DNA of 64,000 nt from JBMYZL01 sp965661765. Lineage in GTDB: Bacteria; Bacteroidota; Bacteroidia; Flavobacteriales_D; Sanyastnellaceae. The DNA lies in contig CBFIFE010000002.1 in assembly GCA_965661765.1 (NCBI GenBank), positions 40,540 to 104,539 of the forward strand, written 5' to 3'. Below the pieces are notes generated by a model. It made no database searches. It saw only the letters and a program-made list of their open reading frames with translations, and was not told where the DNA came from. Below are positions 15,647 through 24,653 of the stretch, piece by piece (the first letter of the stretch is position 1; each line of letters opens with the position of its first letter). The position numbers were made by a program, and so were the translations under genes.

Positions 15647-17530
15647 ATGGCCCTGTCTCCAGCCTTCGATCAGTTCTTGCGACATCGTTTCGCGCCGAGA
15701 TGGTTGGTTCTGGCGTTGGATCTTTGCCTGGTGTTGTTGGCGTTGGTGGCCGCGGCTTTGCTTCGGTTCGACTTCCAAGTCCCTGAGCACGAGTGGGCCG
15801 TTTTGTGGCGTTTTTTGCCTTGGTTTGTCGGCTTTCGGTTGCTGGGCTTCCGTTTGTTCGAGACCTATGCGGGCATCATTCGACACACCGGATCGGCCGA
15901 TGCGCAGCGTGTATTTTGGGCGCTGTCCCTGGGGAGCATCGCGTTTGTTTTGGGCAACTTCATTTCTGCCCAAGTTCAACCAGACCACAAATTCCTCGCT
16001 CCTTTCTCCATTGTCGCCATCGAGTGGCTGAGTTCTGTGGTGGCCTTGATCGCTGTTCGCCTGCTGATCAAATGGGCCTTGATGAGCAGCAGACGTTTTG
16101 ACGGCGAGTGGATTCAAGTGGCCATTTTTGGCGCTGGCGAAGCCGGTTTGATGGCCAAACGAGCCATCGATCGAGACCTCGCCACTGCGCGCATGCGTGT
16201 GGCGACCTTCGTGGACGACGACCCCGGCAAGATTGGCAAAAAACTGGAGGGTGTCGACATCCTCACTCTTCAAGAAGCCCGCAGGCTTTTTGAGTCCGGA
16301 CGCATCCACCGACTGATTTTTGCCGTTCGTGATTTGCCCTCAGAGAAACGACGGAGACTGGTCGACTTGGCCCTGGCCTCTGGGGTCAGGCCGCTTCACG
16401 TTCCACCGATTGAACAATGGATTGGCGGGGAGTTGTCTGTGGGGCAGATCCGTGAACTTCGAATTGAAGATCTGCTCGGTAGGCCGCCCATCCAAATCGA
16501 TGAGCACTTGGTTCCTTCGACCATCCGCGGCAAACGCGTGGCTGTGACCGGGGCTGCAGGTTCCATTGGAAGCGAATGTGTCCGGCAACTGATGATGCAC
16601 AAACCGGCTCAATTGCTGGCCATTGATCAGGCCGAGACCCCGATGCATGATTTGTTGTTGGAAATGACCAAACTCGGTGTCCATTCGCACATGGACTTGC
16701 AAATCGGCGATGTTCGGGATGCCAGACAAGTGCACGACACCTTGATGGCATTCCGCCCCGACGTGGTTGTCCATGCGGCAGCCTACAAACACGTCCCGAT
16801 GATGGAAAAGCAGCCCTGGCAGGCTTTTGAGACCAACGTCGTTGGCACCCTCAACGTGCTGGAATCCGCCATTTCCAGTGGGGCGAAGCAATTCATTCAA
16901 GTCTCCACGGACAAAGCTGTGAACCCAACGAGTGTCATGGGCGCGACCAAACGAATGGCAGAGCTCGTTGTGATGGCCCACCACGGCTCCTCCCCCACCC
17001 GCCTGATCACCACTCGGTTTGGCAATGTCTTGGGCAGCAATGGCAGCGTCATTCCACTCTTTCGGGCACAAATTGCCGCAGGTGGCCCAGTGACCGTCAC
17101 CGACGCAGAGGTCACCCGGTTTTTCATGACCATTCCAGAGGCGGTTTCGCTCATTCTGGAGGCGGGATCGATGGGGGAAGGTGGCGAGGTCTTCTTGTTT
17201 GACATGGGCGAGGCGGTCCGGATTCTGGATTTGGCCCAAAAGATGATCTCCCTCGCAGGGCTCGAACCTGGCAAGGACATCGAAGTACAGATTACCGGGA
17301 TGCGGCCAGGAGAGAAAATGCACGAAGAGTTGAGCTCCCAGAAGGAAGACCATTTGCCCACCCACCACAAAAAAATCATGCGGGTTGCGCATCGAGCAGA
17401 CCTCCCACTGGATTTGATTCCGAGGATCCGGGCTTGTGCTGAAGACAAAGGAAACCATGCAGCAGCAATGGAATTGCTGTCGAATTGCATTCCAGAATAC
17501 GTTCAGGGCTCCATACCTTTGAACGCATGA
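15647..17530 (+). CDS. FlaA1/CapD/WbpM-type nucleoside-diphosphate-sugar epimerase/dehydratase
   Basis: A 627-residue membrane-anchored enzyme. Four helices lie in the first 150 residues (LVLALDLCLVLLALVAAALL onward), then a CoA-binding-like Rossmann domain (QVAIFGAGEAGLMA, about 160-280), then an extended SDR domain with GAAGSIGSE, DVVVHAAAYKHVPMME, STDKAVNPTSVMGATKRMAE and TTRFGNVLGSNGSV. The usual catalytic Tyr is replaced by Met in SVMGATK, as in the WbpM/CapD large dehydratases. It should act on UDP-GlcNAc-like substrates (4,6-dehydration) for surface polysaccharide synthesis. The gene is alone, not in a capsule cluster, as is often seen in this phylum. Start ATG 15647; the stop overlaps the next start (ATGA). 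Confidence 0.92.
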   Translation: MALSPAFDQFLRHRFAPRWLVLALDLCLVLLALVAAALLRFDFQVPEHEWAVLWRFLPWFVGFRLLGFRLFETYAGIIRHTGSADAQRVFWALSLGSIAFVLGNFISAQVQPDHKFLAPFSIVAIEWLSSVVALIAVRLLIKWALMSSRRFDGEWIQVAIFGAGEAGLMAKRAIDRDLATARMRVATFVDDDPGKIGKKLEGVDILTLQEARRLFESGRIHRLIFAVRDLPSEKRRRLVDLALASGVRPLHVPPIEQWIGGELSVGQIRELRIEDLLGRPPIQIDEHLVPSTIRGKRVAVTGAAGSIGSECVRQLMMHKPAQLLAIDQAETPMHDLLLEMTKLGVHSHMDLQIGDVRDARQVHDTLMAFRPDVVVHAAAYKHVPMMEKQPWQAFETNVVGTLNVLESAISSGAKQFIQVSTDKAVNPTSVMGATKRMAELVVMAHHGSSPTRLITTRFGNVLGSNGSVIPLFRAQIAAGGPVTVTDAEVTRFFMTIPEAVSLILEAGSMGEGGEVFLFDMGEAVRILDLAQKMISLAGLEPGKDIEVQITGMRPGEKMHEELSSQKEDHLPTHHKKIMRVAHRADLPLDLIPRIRACAEDKGNHAAAMELLSNCIPEYVQGSIPLNA

Positions 17531-17925
17531 GCACGAACGATCCCGAGGGCGAAATTCAACGGCTGGAAGAAGCAGTGATGAAAACGTTTGGAGCCGTTGC
17601 TCCAAGTCTGGACTATTCAGAAATGAATGGGGTGGTCGAGCTCACTGTGACCACTTCCAATCCCAGGCACCAGCAGCGGTTCTTGTTTCATCGAAGCAAC
17701 GGTGCGACGAAGCGCCAGGCTTTGGAAGACATGCTGGACTACATCCGCGAACACCGAGGCGCCGAGCCCACTTACACCATTCAGTGGCGGGCCTTCGGTG
17801 ACACCGAGTTGCACACCTCCTATTTCTCCGCCCCCAACATTCTCGGGGCGCTGGACAAGTTCTTTTTTGGGCGGGATTTGCACGTGATCACGGTTTTCTC
17901 CGTGACATTGAACCCACTTTCGTGA
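17527..17925 (+). CDS. conserved hypothetical protein
   Basis: A 132-residue soluble protein with no signal or membrane helix. It starts at ATG 17527, overlapping the epimerase stop (ATGA). It has a charged helical start (EGEIQRLEEAVMKTFGA), then alternating strands and helices: GVVELTVTTS, RFLFHRSNGATKRQALEDMLDYIREHRG, TYTIQWRAFGDTELHTSYFSAPNILGALDKFFFGRD. The SYFSA-NILGALDKFFF segment looks like a conserved core. I do not recognise the family. Tight coupling to the epimerase on one side and a YigZ gene on the other gives no clear functional hint. Confidence 0.75.
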   Translation: MSTNDPEGEIQRLEEAVMKTFGAVAPSLDYSEMNGVVELTVTTSNPRHQQRFLFHRSNGATKRQALEDMLDYIREHRGAEPTYTIQWRAFGDTELHTSYFSAPNILGALDKFFFGRDLHVITVFSVTLNPLS

Positions 17926-17932
17926 TGCCGTT

Positions 17933-18559
17933 TTGAGTTCAGCACAGTCGCCTTCAGCCGATCGCTACTTCACTATCGAATCCCCAAGTGAGGGCCTTTT
18001 CAAGGCCAAAGGTTCCAAGCATTTGGGTTATGTTTTCCCGGTTTCCTCCAAAGAGGAAATCGAACACCACTTGCAGCAACTTCGCAAGCAACACCACTCG
18101 GCCCGTCATCACTGCTACGCATACCGTCTGGGGGCGCAAGGAGAGGTGTTCAGGTCCAACGATGATGGGGAACCCAACAATTCTGCAGGTCCGCCAATCC
18201 TGGGGGCGCTCAGAAGCAAAGAGGTTACGAATTGCCTCGCTGTTGTTGTGCGGTATTTTGGCGGGACCAAACTGGGTGTGGGCGGACTCATAGAGGCCTA
18301 CAGGGAAGCCACCTTCGCGGCTTTGGACCAAGGTCAAATTGTCGAGCGGTTCATCCACACCACGTTCAAAATCTCCTTCTCCTACGCCAAAATGGGAGAA
18401 GTCATGAGCCAATTGAACCGATGGTCTGTCACGCCGGAAGTGACAGATTTCACAGTAAGCTGTTCGCTTGAAGCATCCGTAAGGCTGCGAGATGCAGACG
18501 CATTTGCCCAAAGCTTTGACGACCCCGGCATCCAGGTTCAAGCCTTGCGCACAAAGTAG
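17933..18559 (+). CDS. yigZ: YigZ/IMPACT-family protein
   Basis: A 208-residue protein beginning at TTG 17933; no earlier ATG is in frame and the N-terminus FTIESPSEGLFKAKGSKHLGY fits the family exactly. The UPF0029/Impact domain covers 15-125: HHCYAYRLGAQGEVFRSNDDGEPNNSAGPPILG and NCLAVVVRYFGGTKLGVGGLIEAYREA. A DUF1949-like ferredoxin fold follows (about 140-208). YigZ proteins are cytosolic and linked to ribosome or translation-stress function by homology to eukaryotic IMPACT; the bacterial role is not settled. The 3' end overlaps the convergent methyltransferase gene by 22 bases. Confidence 0.9.
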   Translation: MSSAQSPSADRYFTIESPSEGLFKAKGSKHLGYVFPVSSKEEIEHHLQQLRKQHHSARHHCYAYRLGAQGEVFRSNDDGEPNNSAGPPILGALRSKEVTNCLAVVVRYFGGTKLGVGGLIEAYREATFAALDQGQIVERFIHTTFKISFSYAKMGEVMSQLNRWSVTPEVTDFTVSCSLEASVRLRDADAFAQSFDDPGIQVQALRTK

Positions 18560-19308
18560 ACGAAGTGCTCTTCGCCCAACGAATAGCGTTCTGCCTTGGC
18601 AGTCCCCACTTCCTGGGCCACATTGTGCACGATGACCTCAAATCCAGCCGCTTTCAATCGCGCCGGGTAGTCGCGATGACCAAACAGCCGCAAATGGTCG
18701 CGCTGCCAATACAAGCGCTCGCGTTCGGCTGGATCCACCACTGATGGATCCTCTTCCGTCTCTGGATTTTTGTAATCGATGGGCACTTGAAAAATCCCCC
18801 AACCGCCAGGCTTCATGACCCGAAAGAATTCTTTCAAAACTGCCCGGTCGTCAGCCACGTGTTCCAACAAGTGATTCGCCATCACCACATCAAAGCTGTT
18901 GTCGTCAAATGGAATGCTGTGAACATCGAAGTGGTGATCAGCCCAGGGCGAATTCAAATCTCCCGTGACATAGTCCAGGTTTCCCATGTTTCGGAACAAC
19001 TTCAAGTAGCAATACTCAGGGGCCAAATGAAGCATTCGCAATGGCGCCTGAAAAAAATCTGTGTGCTTTTGCAGATAGAGCCAAACCGTCCTGTGCCGCT
19101 CCAAACTCAACGAATGAGGCGCCAAGGCATTGGGCCGCGGATTGACACGCCCATAAGGCAACATTTTCCGGTAAGTCTTTCCAGTGATTGGATCTTCGAA
19201 ATTGTTGCCCTTCCACAAGAATGCAATTCTCAAGATCGTCCAGTGGGTGACTTGTTGCAGAATGTGTCTTGGGACAAAACGGGTCAAAAAGGCAATGAGT
19301 TGCTGCAT
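18538..19308 (-). CDS. class I SAM-dependent methyltransferase
   Basis: A 256-residue methyltransferase with a Methyltransf_11 core at about 90-200: MLHLAPEYCYLKLFRN replaces the usual ExGxGxG loop (a feature of the Bacteroidota sugar/lipid methyltransferase group), then VTGDLNSPWADHHFDVHSIPF, FDVVMANHLLEHVADD (motif II-III) and VLKEFFRVMKPGGWGIFQVPI. The C-terminal part (YWQRDHLRLFGHRDYPARLKAAGFEV) is usual for these enzymes. The substrate is unknown; related genes often modify glycans or lipids. It stands alone on the minus strand and overlaps the yigZ end. Confidence 0.85.
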   Translation of the reverse strand: MQQLIAFLTRFVPRHILQQVTHWTILRIAFLWKGNNFEDPITGKTYRKMLPYGRVNPRPNALAPHSLSLERHRTVWLYLQKHTDFFQAPLRMLHLAPEYCYLKLFRNMGNLDYVTGDLNSPWADHHFDVHSIPFDDNSFDVVMANHLLEHVADDRAVLKEFFRVMKPGGWGIFQVPIDYKNPETEEDPSVVDPAERERLYWQRDHLRLFGHRDYPARLKAAGFEVIVHNVAQEVGTAKAERYSLGEEHFVYFVRKA

Positions 19309-19361
19309 AACGTACGGGGCAAGAACAGTTGCGTGAATCGGCGCAAAGAAAAGTCAAAAAG

Positions 19362-19398
19362 AAACGGCGACATCGGGAAAACCCCGACCTCGCCGTTT
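19362..19398 (-). terminator. intrinsic terminator of the FG-GAP gene operon
   Basis: An inverted repeat with outer arms AAACGGCGA (19362-19370) and TCGCCGTTT (19390-19398) and inner TCGGG/CCCGA arms around an A-rich loop. On the minus strand it is followed by a T-rich run (complement of 19345-19361). It lies 40 bases past the stop at 19438, and the next minus-strand gene starts at 19308. Confidence 0.85.
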
Positions 19399-19437
19399 CG
19401 TTACGGAATGCCTCACCCGAAAGTTGCGGCAATCTGT

Positions 19438-22242
19438 TTATTGGACAACCACCTGGGCGCTGCCACTGGCCGTCTGCACGGTGTACAAACCAGGCGCAAG
19501 CCCGCTGACATTCAATCTCCACCCTTGATTCGTTCGAACTGAACTTGCATCCACGGCCCGTCCAGCCGCATCAAAGAGAGACACCCATTCAGACTGCACA
19601 GATTGCTCGACGTAAATCACGTCTTGTGCTGGGTTCGGGTAAACTTGGAATCCAGCATCCGACAACTCGCTCAGGCCAACCACTGTGACCGTCACTTCAA
19701 CGCGCTCTGAGGCACAGCTCACAGCAGGCGTGCGCACGTTCCAGTCGTAGAAGAAGTAATAGTAGTTGAAGGCGTTGTCTCCGGACGCTGTGCTGGACAC
19801 AATGGTGGCCAAATCGCCCACCGCGTATGGGTAGTCCAAATCTGAGGCGATGCCATCGCGCCACAATTGCGGGTCATCAGAGAAACAACGCAAGCCATAA
19901 CCCTCCCCTGCCGGAATGAAGAAGTTCACCGGAACTTCCGAATCCCCGTCTTGCAGGTATACGGTCGTGCTGGCAATGGCATTGCCAGAAGCGTCAATCA
20001 CGCCGAATTCACGTTCACCAGCGCCGTTTGCGCGGACTTTGAACGACTGAAGAATGATGTCTTCATGTGCATCAAAAATCAACCAACGCACCGAGTTGTT
20101 GTGAAACTGTCCTTGGTCTGGTTCCATTTCTCCGCCGTTTGCCTCTTCAAAATCAGACGTCAAAACATCCTCAACCCAAAATGACGTGGTGGCATTCAGC
20201 ACAGGTGTCTCCATCTCGGGGCCGACATGAAATGGATCCTCATCATCTTCTCCGTAATACCAATGCAGATTCTCAGACGTTCCCGACAAAACAACGGTAT
20301 TGCCCGCTCCGATGGATTCGCCAGCGATGACAGGTGTTGCTGGTGTTTCGAAGACCCCAACTGCGAACGTTTCTGATGCATTCGAATTGCCACAAACATC
20401 TGTGAGAGACAAGAAGTACTCACCCGCTTCCGACACAGTAATGGATTGAGTGGTCTCCCCGTTTGACCATGACCAATCGCCTCCTGCCGGACCGACCAAA
20501 TCGACGCTTCCCCCAGCGCAGAAGGACAAATCCCCGATGACCGCTACTTGCGGCGTCTCGGAGGTGACGACGTCAATGGAATAGATGTCGGTCACGGCTG
20601 CGCAACCATTGGCGTCATACACGACCGCCGAGTAGTTCCCTTCTTCCATGACTTCCAACACATTGCCAAACGAACCGTTGGACCACTCCACCGAGACGAA
20701 GTCCCCATCCACTTGAATCGTGGCGGTCTCCCCCGGGCACAACTCCAGAGTGCTCGCTGAAGACGCAACCGATGTCATGCAAGGCGCCTCGAGCACACTG
20801 TGGTGCGTGTCAATTTCTGGGTTTGTCATTTCTGTCACAAGACCGCTCGGCCATTGAATGGTAACGTTCTCAATGCTCGTGGCACTGCCAAGTCCAAAGT
20901 GGCACACGAAGGTGTTCGTGATGCCATAGCTTTCGCCGCTCCGAACCTCGCGCACTTGCGTGCCGAACTCCCCTGTGATGGTCACCTTTGCCCCGACCGC
21001 ATCCATGTTCGATTCGATGCCTTCGAGGTCGAAGACCACCCAATGGTTGTCGTTGCCATCGTTGATCCACAGGATGTCGTCGTTGCCATTGTCGGGTGAG
21101 TTGTACCCGTTGCCGTAGGAGGCATACAGGTCCATGAAACCATCCCGATTCACATCTCCTACCGCGAAGCTGTGCATGGTGTCTCCGTATGGGAAGGCGT
21201 CCGACTGGACAAAAGTTCCATCACCATTGTTCCGCATGTAGCGGTGAATGCCGCCACTGATGACCACATCAACGAAGCCATCGTTGTCAAAATCGGCGAG
21301 TTTCGCTTGAAGGGCAAAGCCCGAAATGTCCAAACCACTTCCGGGTGTGATGTCGGTGAAATAGCCGTTGCCGTCATTCTCCAACAAAGTCATTGTGGTG
21401 CTGTGGTTTGTGATGAAGCAATCGAAATCGCCATCGTTGTCCACATCGGCAAAGTCCGCCGTCCAGCTTTGCTCATTCAGCACGAGGCCGCGAGCGTCAG
21501 CTTGTTCGCTGTAATTGCCCTGACCATCGTTGACCCAAAGTTGGTTCACACGACGCGGGTCGAAAGGGTCATTGACAAACTGTCTGCATTTGGCAATCAT
21601 CAAATCCGTATCGCCATCATTGTCAAAGTCTGACCACACAGTCCCGTAATTTCCACTGTGATCGTTGCCGGGATAATCCTGCAAGTCGTAATCGGTCAAA
21701 TCGAAGAACTCCGGGTAATAATCGAGCGCCGAACCGTTGCCTTTCCACATGCGGGACAAGGCGTCGTCGTGACAGCCGAAAGCATCGAGTTGTCCGTCGT
21801 TGTCAATGTCCGCAAAATTGCAGGCCTGCATGAACATCGACCCATCGGAAAGGTCGAAGGAAGTGAAATCACCAGCAGCATCGATGTTTTTGATGTGGAC
21901 CCCGTCGTAAGCGCCGCCGCTGAAAACGTCTTTGTGGCCGTCATTGTCATAATCCGCAATGCACATGCCCCACTGGTTGTTGTTGCTGACATTGCCATAA
22001 TCCACCTCGTTGAATTCTCCCGGGGCGACTTGGTAGAGAACCTTCACCACCTTGGAGTCATCAAGGGCCACGATGTCATCGAAGCCATCGCCATCCATGT
22101 CTACAAAACCCACACAGTTGCCTGAGTGGTAGCTGCCGGGCAACGCGCTGTTGCCGTTTGTAAAGGTTTGGCCTGTGGCCAAAGAGGTCAACGCAGCGCC
22201 AGCTGCAAAGAGGAAAAATTGTTTCATTCGCATGGGTTTCAT
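19438..22242 (-). CDS. secreted FG-GAP/VCBS-repeat protein with UnbV/ASPIC domain and T9SS sorting domain
   Basis: A 934-residue secreted protein starting at ATG 22242 (signal peptide cut near LATG/QTF). Residues about 30-390 hold repeated FG-GAP/VCBS units with calcium-binding patterns such as DYDNDGHKD, DIDNDGQLD, DFDNDGDTD, DVDNDGDFD, DFDNDGFVD and DVNRDGFMD, which form a seven-bladed propeller. An ASPIC/UnbV domain follows (IENVTIQWPSGLVTEM), then Ig-like modules with SWSNGETTQSITVSEAGEY and a T9SS type A tail (FQVYPNPAQDVIYVEQ ... GLYTVQTASGSAQVVVQ). Likely a cell-surface or released adhesin or binding protein; no catalytic motif is seen. It lies 14 bases after the polyferredoxin stop and ends at a strong terminator. 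Confidence 0.9.
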   Translation of the reverse strand: MKPMRMKQFFLFAAGAALTSLATGQTFTNGNSALPGSYHSGNCVGFVDMDGDGFDDIVALDDSKVVKVLYQVAPGEFNEVDYGNVSNNNQWGMCIADYDNDGHKDVFSGGAYDGVHIKNIDAAGDFTSFDLSDGSMFMQACNFADIDNDGQLDAFGCHDDALSRMWKGNGSALDYYPEFFDLTDYDLQDYPGNDHSGNYGTVWSDFDNDGDTDLMIAKCRQFVNDPFDPRRVNQLWVNDGQGNYSEQADARGLVLNEQSWTADFADVDNDGDFDCFITNHSTTMTLLENDGNGYFTDITPGSGLDISGFALQAKLADFDNDGFVDVVISGGIHRYMRNNGDGTFVQSDAFPYGDTMHSFAVGDVNRDGFMDLYASYGNGYNSPDNGNDDILWINDGNDNHWVVFDLEGIESNMDAVGAKVTITGEFGTQVREVRSGESYGITNTFVCHFGLGSATSIENVTIQWPSGLVTEMTNPEIDTHHSVLEAPCMTSVASSASTLELCPGETATIQVDGDFVSVEWSNGSFGNVLEVMEEGNYSAVVYDANGCAAVTDIYSIDVVTSETPQVAVIGDLSFCAGGSVDLVGPAGGDWSWSNGETTQSITVSEAGEYFLSLTDVCGNSNASETFAVGVFETPATPVIAGESIGAGNTVVLSGTSENLHWYYGEDDEDPFHVGPEMETPVLNATTSFWVEDVLTSDFEEANGGEMEPDQGQFHNNSVRWLIFDAHEDIILQSFKVRANGAGEREFGVIDASGNAIASTTVYLQDGDSEVPVNFFIPAGEGYGLRCFSDDPQLWRDGIASDLDYPYAVGDLATIVSSTASGDNAFNYYYFFYDWNVRTPAVSCASERVEVTVTVVGLSELSDAGFQVYPNPAQDVIYVEQSVQSEWVSLFDAAGRAVDASSVRTNQGWRLNVSGLAPGLYTVQTASGSAQVVVQ

Positions 22243-22256
22243 GTCTACAGGTGCGC

Positions 22257-23429
22257 TCAATTTACGTCGGTTTCAGTCGAAACTTGGAAGTTTTGCCCGT
22301 TGAATTGAATGGGCTGGGGCTCAGGACGTTGTTTTTCAGTGGTTAAAGCCAACACCGACCGGGGGCATGCCACCTCACAGAGCCCACACCCCACGCAGGA
22401 AGCGCGACGGATGGGCTCCCCCCTTTCTGCGTAATCCTGAACATTGATGCCCATTTCGCAGGCAGCGGAACAGGCGCCGCAGGAGATGCAGGATTTGGCC
22501 TGAACCTCAATCCGAAAACGCGACTTCCAACGCTGAATGATGCCCATGTAAGCGGCCAGAGGACAGCCGTATCTGCACCAAAACCGATTCCCCAAAAGCG
22601 GATAAAACCCAACGCCGAGCACCCCACTGAACAGGCTGCTCACCCAAAAAGCATAGGGTTTTGTGAACGTGTGATAAATGTCCACCCCCAAGCAAGTGCT
22701 GCTGCCCGAAAAATACCCCCACAATACAGCTGTGGTCGACAAGGTCACCCAAGCCAGGACTGCGTAAATCATGATGCGCTCCAGACGCCAGGCCTGTTGC
22801 GTCGGTTGATTGAGGTGGCGAACACTGTCGCCAGCGGTTTCGGCCAAGGCACCGCACCCGCACACCCAGCTGCAATACCAACCTTTGCCCCATTTGTAGG
22901 TGGCCCATGGCGCAACCAGCAAAAACATCAGGATGCCTGTCACCAGAGAGAGCCTTCCCAATGCGCCTCCATCGCGCATCGCATCCAAATGATTTGGTTC
23001 AAAATAACTCGAGTGCAAGGGCCAAAAAAGCTTGAAATCCAGGTTGAAAGAAACATCTTTGTCAAGCCAAGCAGGAATGAGAATTGGCAAGGCAAAGGCG
23101 AAGACGGTTTGGAAGGCCATCAAAGTCAAGTACCGCCTTCGCTGCTGCGGGTTGTGGCGATGCTTTCGGAGGGATTTCAAACCAAAAACCAACACCACCA
23201 ATGTATACACAGCACCGTAGGCTTGCCAGCGGTCAAAGGAAGCATTGACCCACTGTTCACAAAGCGCGCTGACCTCAGCAAACCAAGCATCTGGCGCGAA
23301 ATACAGCAAGGCGAATCCAGCAGTCAGCCCAGCGGATTGACCCCACCGAACCCATGCTGCAGGCTCGCGCCGCCATGGCCCTTTTCTCTGCCATGTTTTC
23401 TTCAGTGAAAGCGACGGATTCAATGCCAT
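22257..23429 (-). CDS. membrane polyferredoxin (NapH/NosR/CcoG-like 4Fe-4S protein)
   Basis: A 390-residue inner membrane protein with about five helices (near 38-58, 72-92, 110-130, 180-200, 250-300). It has CSWVCGCGALAE and CRYGCPLAAYMG, the paired membrane-edge cysteine motifs of the NapH/RdxA/NosR group. Two ferredoxin-type 4Fe-4S clusters follow near the C-terminus: CISCGACSAACEMGI and CVGCGLCEVACPRSV. Such proteins move electrons between the quinone pool or a flavoprotein and periplasmic or cytosolic partners. Its start (ATG 23429) overlaps the end of an FAD-dependent oxidoreductase by 10 bases, so the two are probably a working pair. No nap, nos or cco genes are near. Confidence 0.85.
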   Translation of the reverse strand: MALNPSLSLKKTWQRKGPWRREPAAWVRWGQSAGLTAGFALLYFAPDAWFAEVSALCEQWVNASFDRWQAYGAVYTLVVLVFGLKSLRKHRHNPQQRRRYLTLMAFQTVFAFALPILIPAWLDKDVSFNLDFKLFWPLHSSYFEPNHLDAMRDGGALGRLSLVTGILMFLLVAPWATYKWGKGWYCSWVCGCGALAETAGDSVRHLNQPTQQAWRLERIMIYAVLAWVTLSTTAVLWGYFSGSSTCLGVDIYHTFTKPYAFWVSSLFSGVLGVGFYPLLGNRFWCRYGCPLAAYMGIIQRWKSRFRIEVQAKSCISCGACSAACEMGINVQDYAERGEPIRRASCVGCGLCEVACPRSVLALTTEKQRPEPQPIQFNGQNFQVSTETDVN

Positions 23430-24577
23430 TCCGATTGCTCCTGGAGTTGTTCCGTCAACTTGATGTGACTGAAATTCACAACGCAGTCTCCGATTTGGGC
23501 GCGTGCCTCTTCCACCAGCCATCCCTGATCGAGCCGATGCAGCAAGTCCGCTCCCTTCATCACCAACCCCATCGTCACAACGCCTACACACTGGTCGGCA
23601 TCCGCGATGAGTGCGCAAAAATAGCGCTGGTTGACGGGGGTCTCCCACAGCCGAGGATGCGCGCATCTTCCAAGGTCCGTCATGCCAAAAGCGGAAACCT
23701 TTTGACGAAAAAAGCTGGCATGAAATGGAATGCCTGACGCGGATGGTTGGGGCGGAGCGTCGCCCTTGTTCTGTGCCAAATGCCGCCCGATCGCCTCGCC
23801 ATGGCGCATGGCCACTGCCCAACCCATGGGGCCGCCGAATGCGTCCCCCGCGTGCGCCACGATGCCAGCCACAGCTGAAGCGCCCGCAGGAGAATGCGCC
23901 TTCGCCCCGACAGCCATGCCCAGCACCTCTGGCGCCAACCCGACAGCGAACCCTGCCGCATCCTCGACAGACGCATGAACTTTCACGCCATGCAGCTGAG
24001 CCTCGGTCAGAAGAAGCGCCGAAGCCCTTGGGGACAATTGGGTGGGCCAAATTCGGCGCTCGCGCATGACCCAATGCACATCACAACTTTGTGAAACCGC
24101 CATCTCCACCATCTCGGCCCCAACCAACCCGCCGCCCACCACCACCACCCTCGTCCCGGGCGACAGGCGGGCCCAGGCCTTCATGTCTTGAGGGGAGTGA
24201 AAGTGCAGCACCTCGCCGGCAAAAGCCTTGGGCAAGTCCAATTGCCGAGGAACCGTGCCTGTGGCGACCACCATCTGCTCGAATCGGCAAACCACCTGTT
24301 GTCCGAATCCGTCCCGCCAAACCACTTGCCGGCCAAGGACGTCCACTGATTCCGCCGTTCCTGTGAAGACCTCTGCTGGCCAGTCCCGCGCTGCTTTCCA
24401 ATCCGCGCCACGGGGCGGGACGTGGCCGAGCACCACTTGGGACATGCCCGGGACGCTCGGGGCGGGCCAATTCGGGGCCACAATGCTCGGCAGGACCTTT
24501 CCCCCGGCGCTTCGCCAACCCAGCGCTGCGCCGTAAGCCGCTGGTCCGTTTCCGAGGATGAGGAAAGAGCGATGCAT
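23420..24577 (-). CDS. FAD/NAD(P)-dependent oxidoreductase
   Basis: A 385-residue flavoprotein of the pyridine nucleotide-disulphide oxidoreductase fold. FAD site ILGNGPAAYGAALGWRSAGG at 7-26, a second Rossmann motif VVVVGGGLVGAEMVEMAV at about 143-160 for NAD(P)H, VVATGTVPRQL before it, and a GIVAHAGDAFGGPMGWAVAMRHGEAIG segment that places the flavin Asp. There is no CxxC redox pair, so it is closer to rubredoxin/nitrite-reductase-type reductases than to disulphide reductases. It heads a minus-strand operon with the membrane polyferredoxin. It probably passes electrons from NAD(P)H to that protein or receives them; direction and partner are inference. The divergent mtaB starts 76 bases away. 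Confidence 0.85.
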   Translation of the reverse strand: MHRSFLILGNGPAAYGAALGWRSAGGKVLPSIVAPNWPAPSVPGMSQVVLGHVPPRGADWKAARDWPAEVFTGTAESVDVLGRQVVWRDGFGQQVVCRFEQMVVATGTVPRQLDLPKAFAGEVLHFHSPQDMKAWARLSPGTRVVVVGGGLVGAEMVEMAVSQSCDVHWVMRERRIWPTQLSPRASALLLTEAQLHGVKVHASVEDAAGFAVGLAPEVLGMAVGAKAHSPAGASAVAGIVAHAGDAFGGPMGWAVAMRHGEAIGRHLAQNKGDAPPQPSASGIPFHASFFRQKVSAFGMTDLGRCAHPRLWETPVNQRYFCALIADADQCVGVVTMGLVMKGADLLHRLDQGWLVEEARAQIGDCVVNFSHIKLTEQLQEQSEWH

Positions 24578-24653
24578 TTGGCCTGAAAATTACCACAATG
24601 TCAGCTGCCGCCCAATCTCTAACTTCGCGGACGCAAACCCAGCCCACACAAAC

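Noticed and set aside
15209..16309. 366-codon open frame on the minus strand
   Set aside because: Spans the antisense of porT and the epimerase gene; Gln- and His-rich, no domain.
16340..17605. 421-codon open frame on the minus strand
   Set aside because: Antisense to the FlaA1/CapD-type gene; cysteine- and histidine-rich composition typical of a shadow frame.
18538..18559. Functional meaning for the tail-to-tail overlap of yigZ and the methyltransferase gene
   Set aside because: Short convergent overlaps are common in a compact genome; here and at 9665-9681 they need no special explanation.
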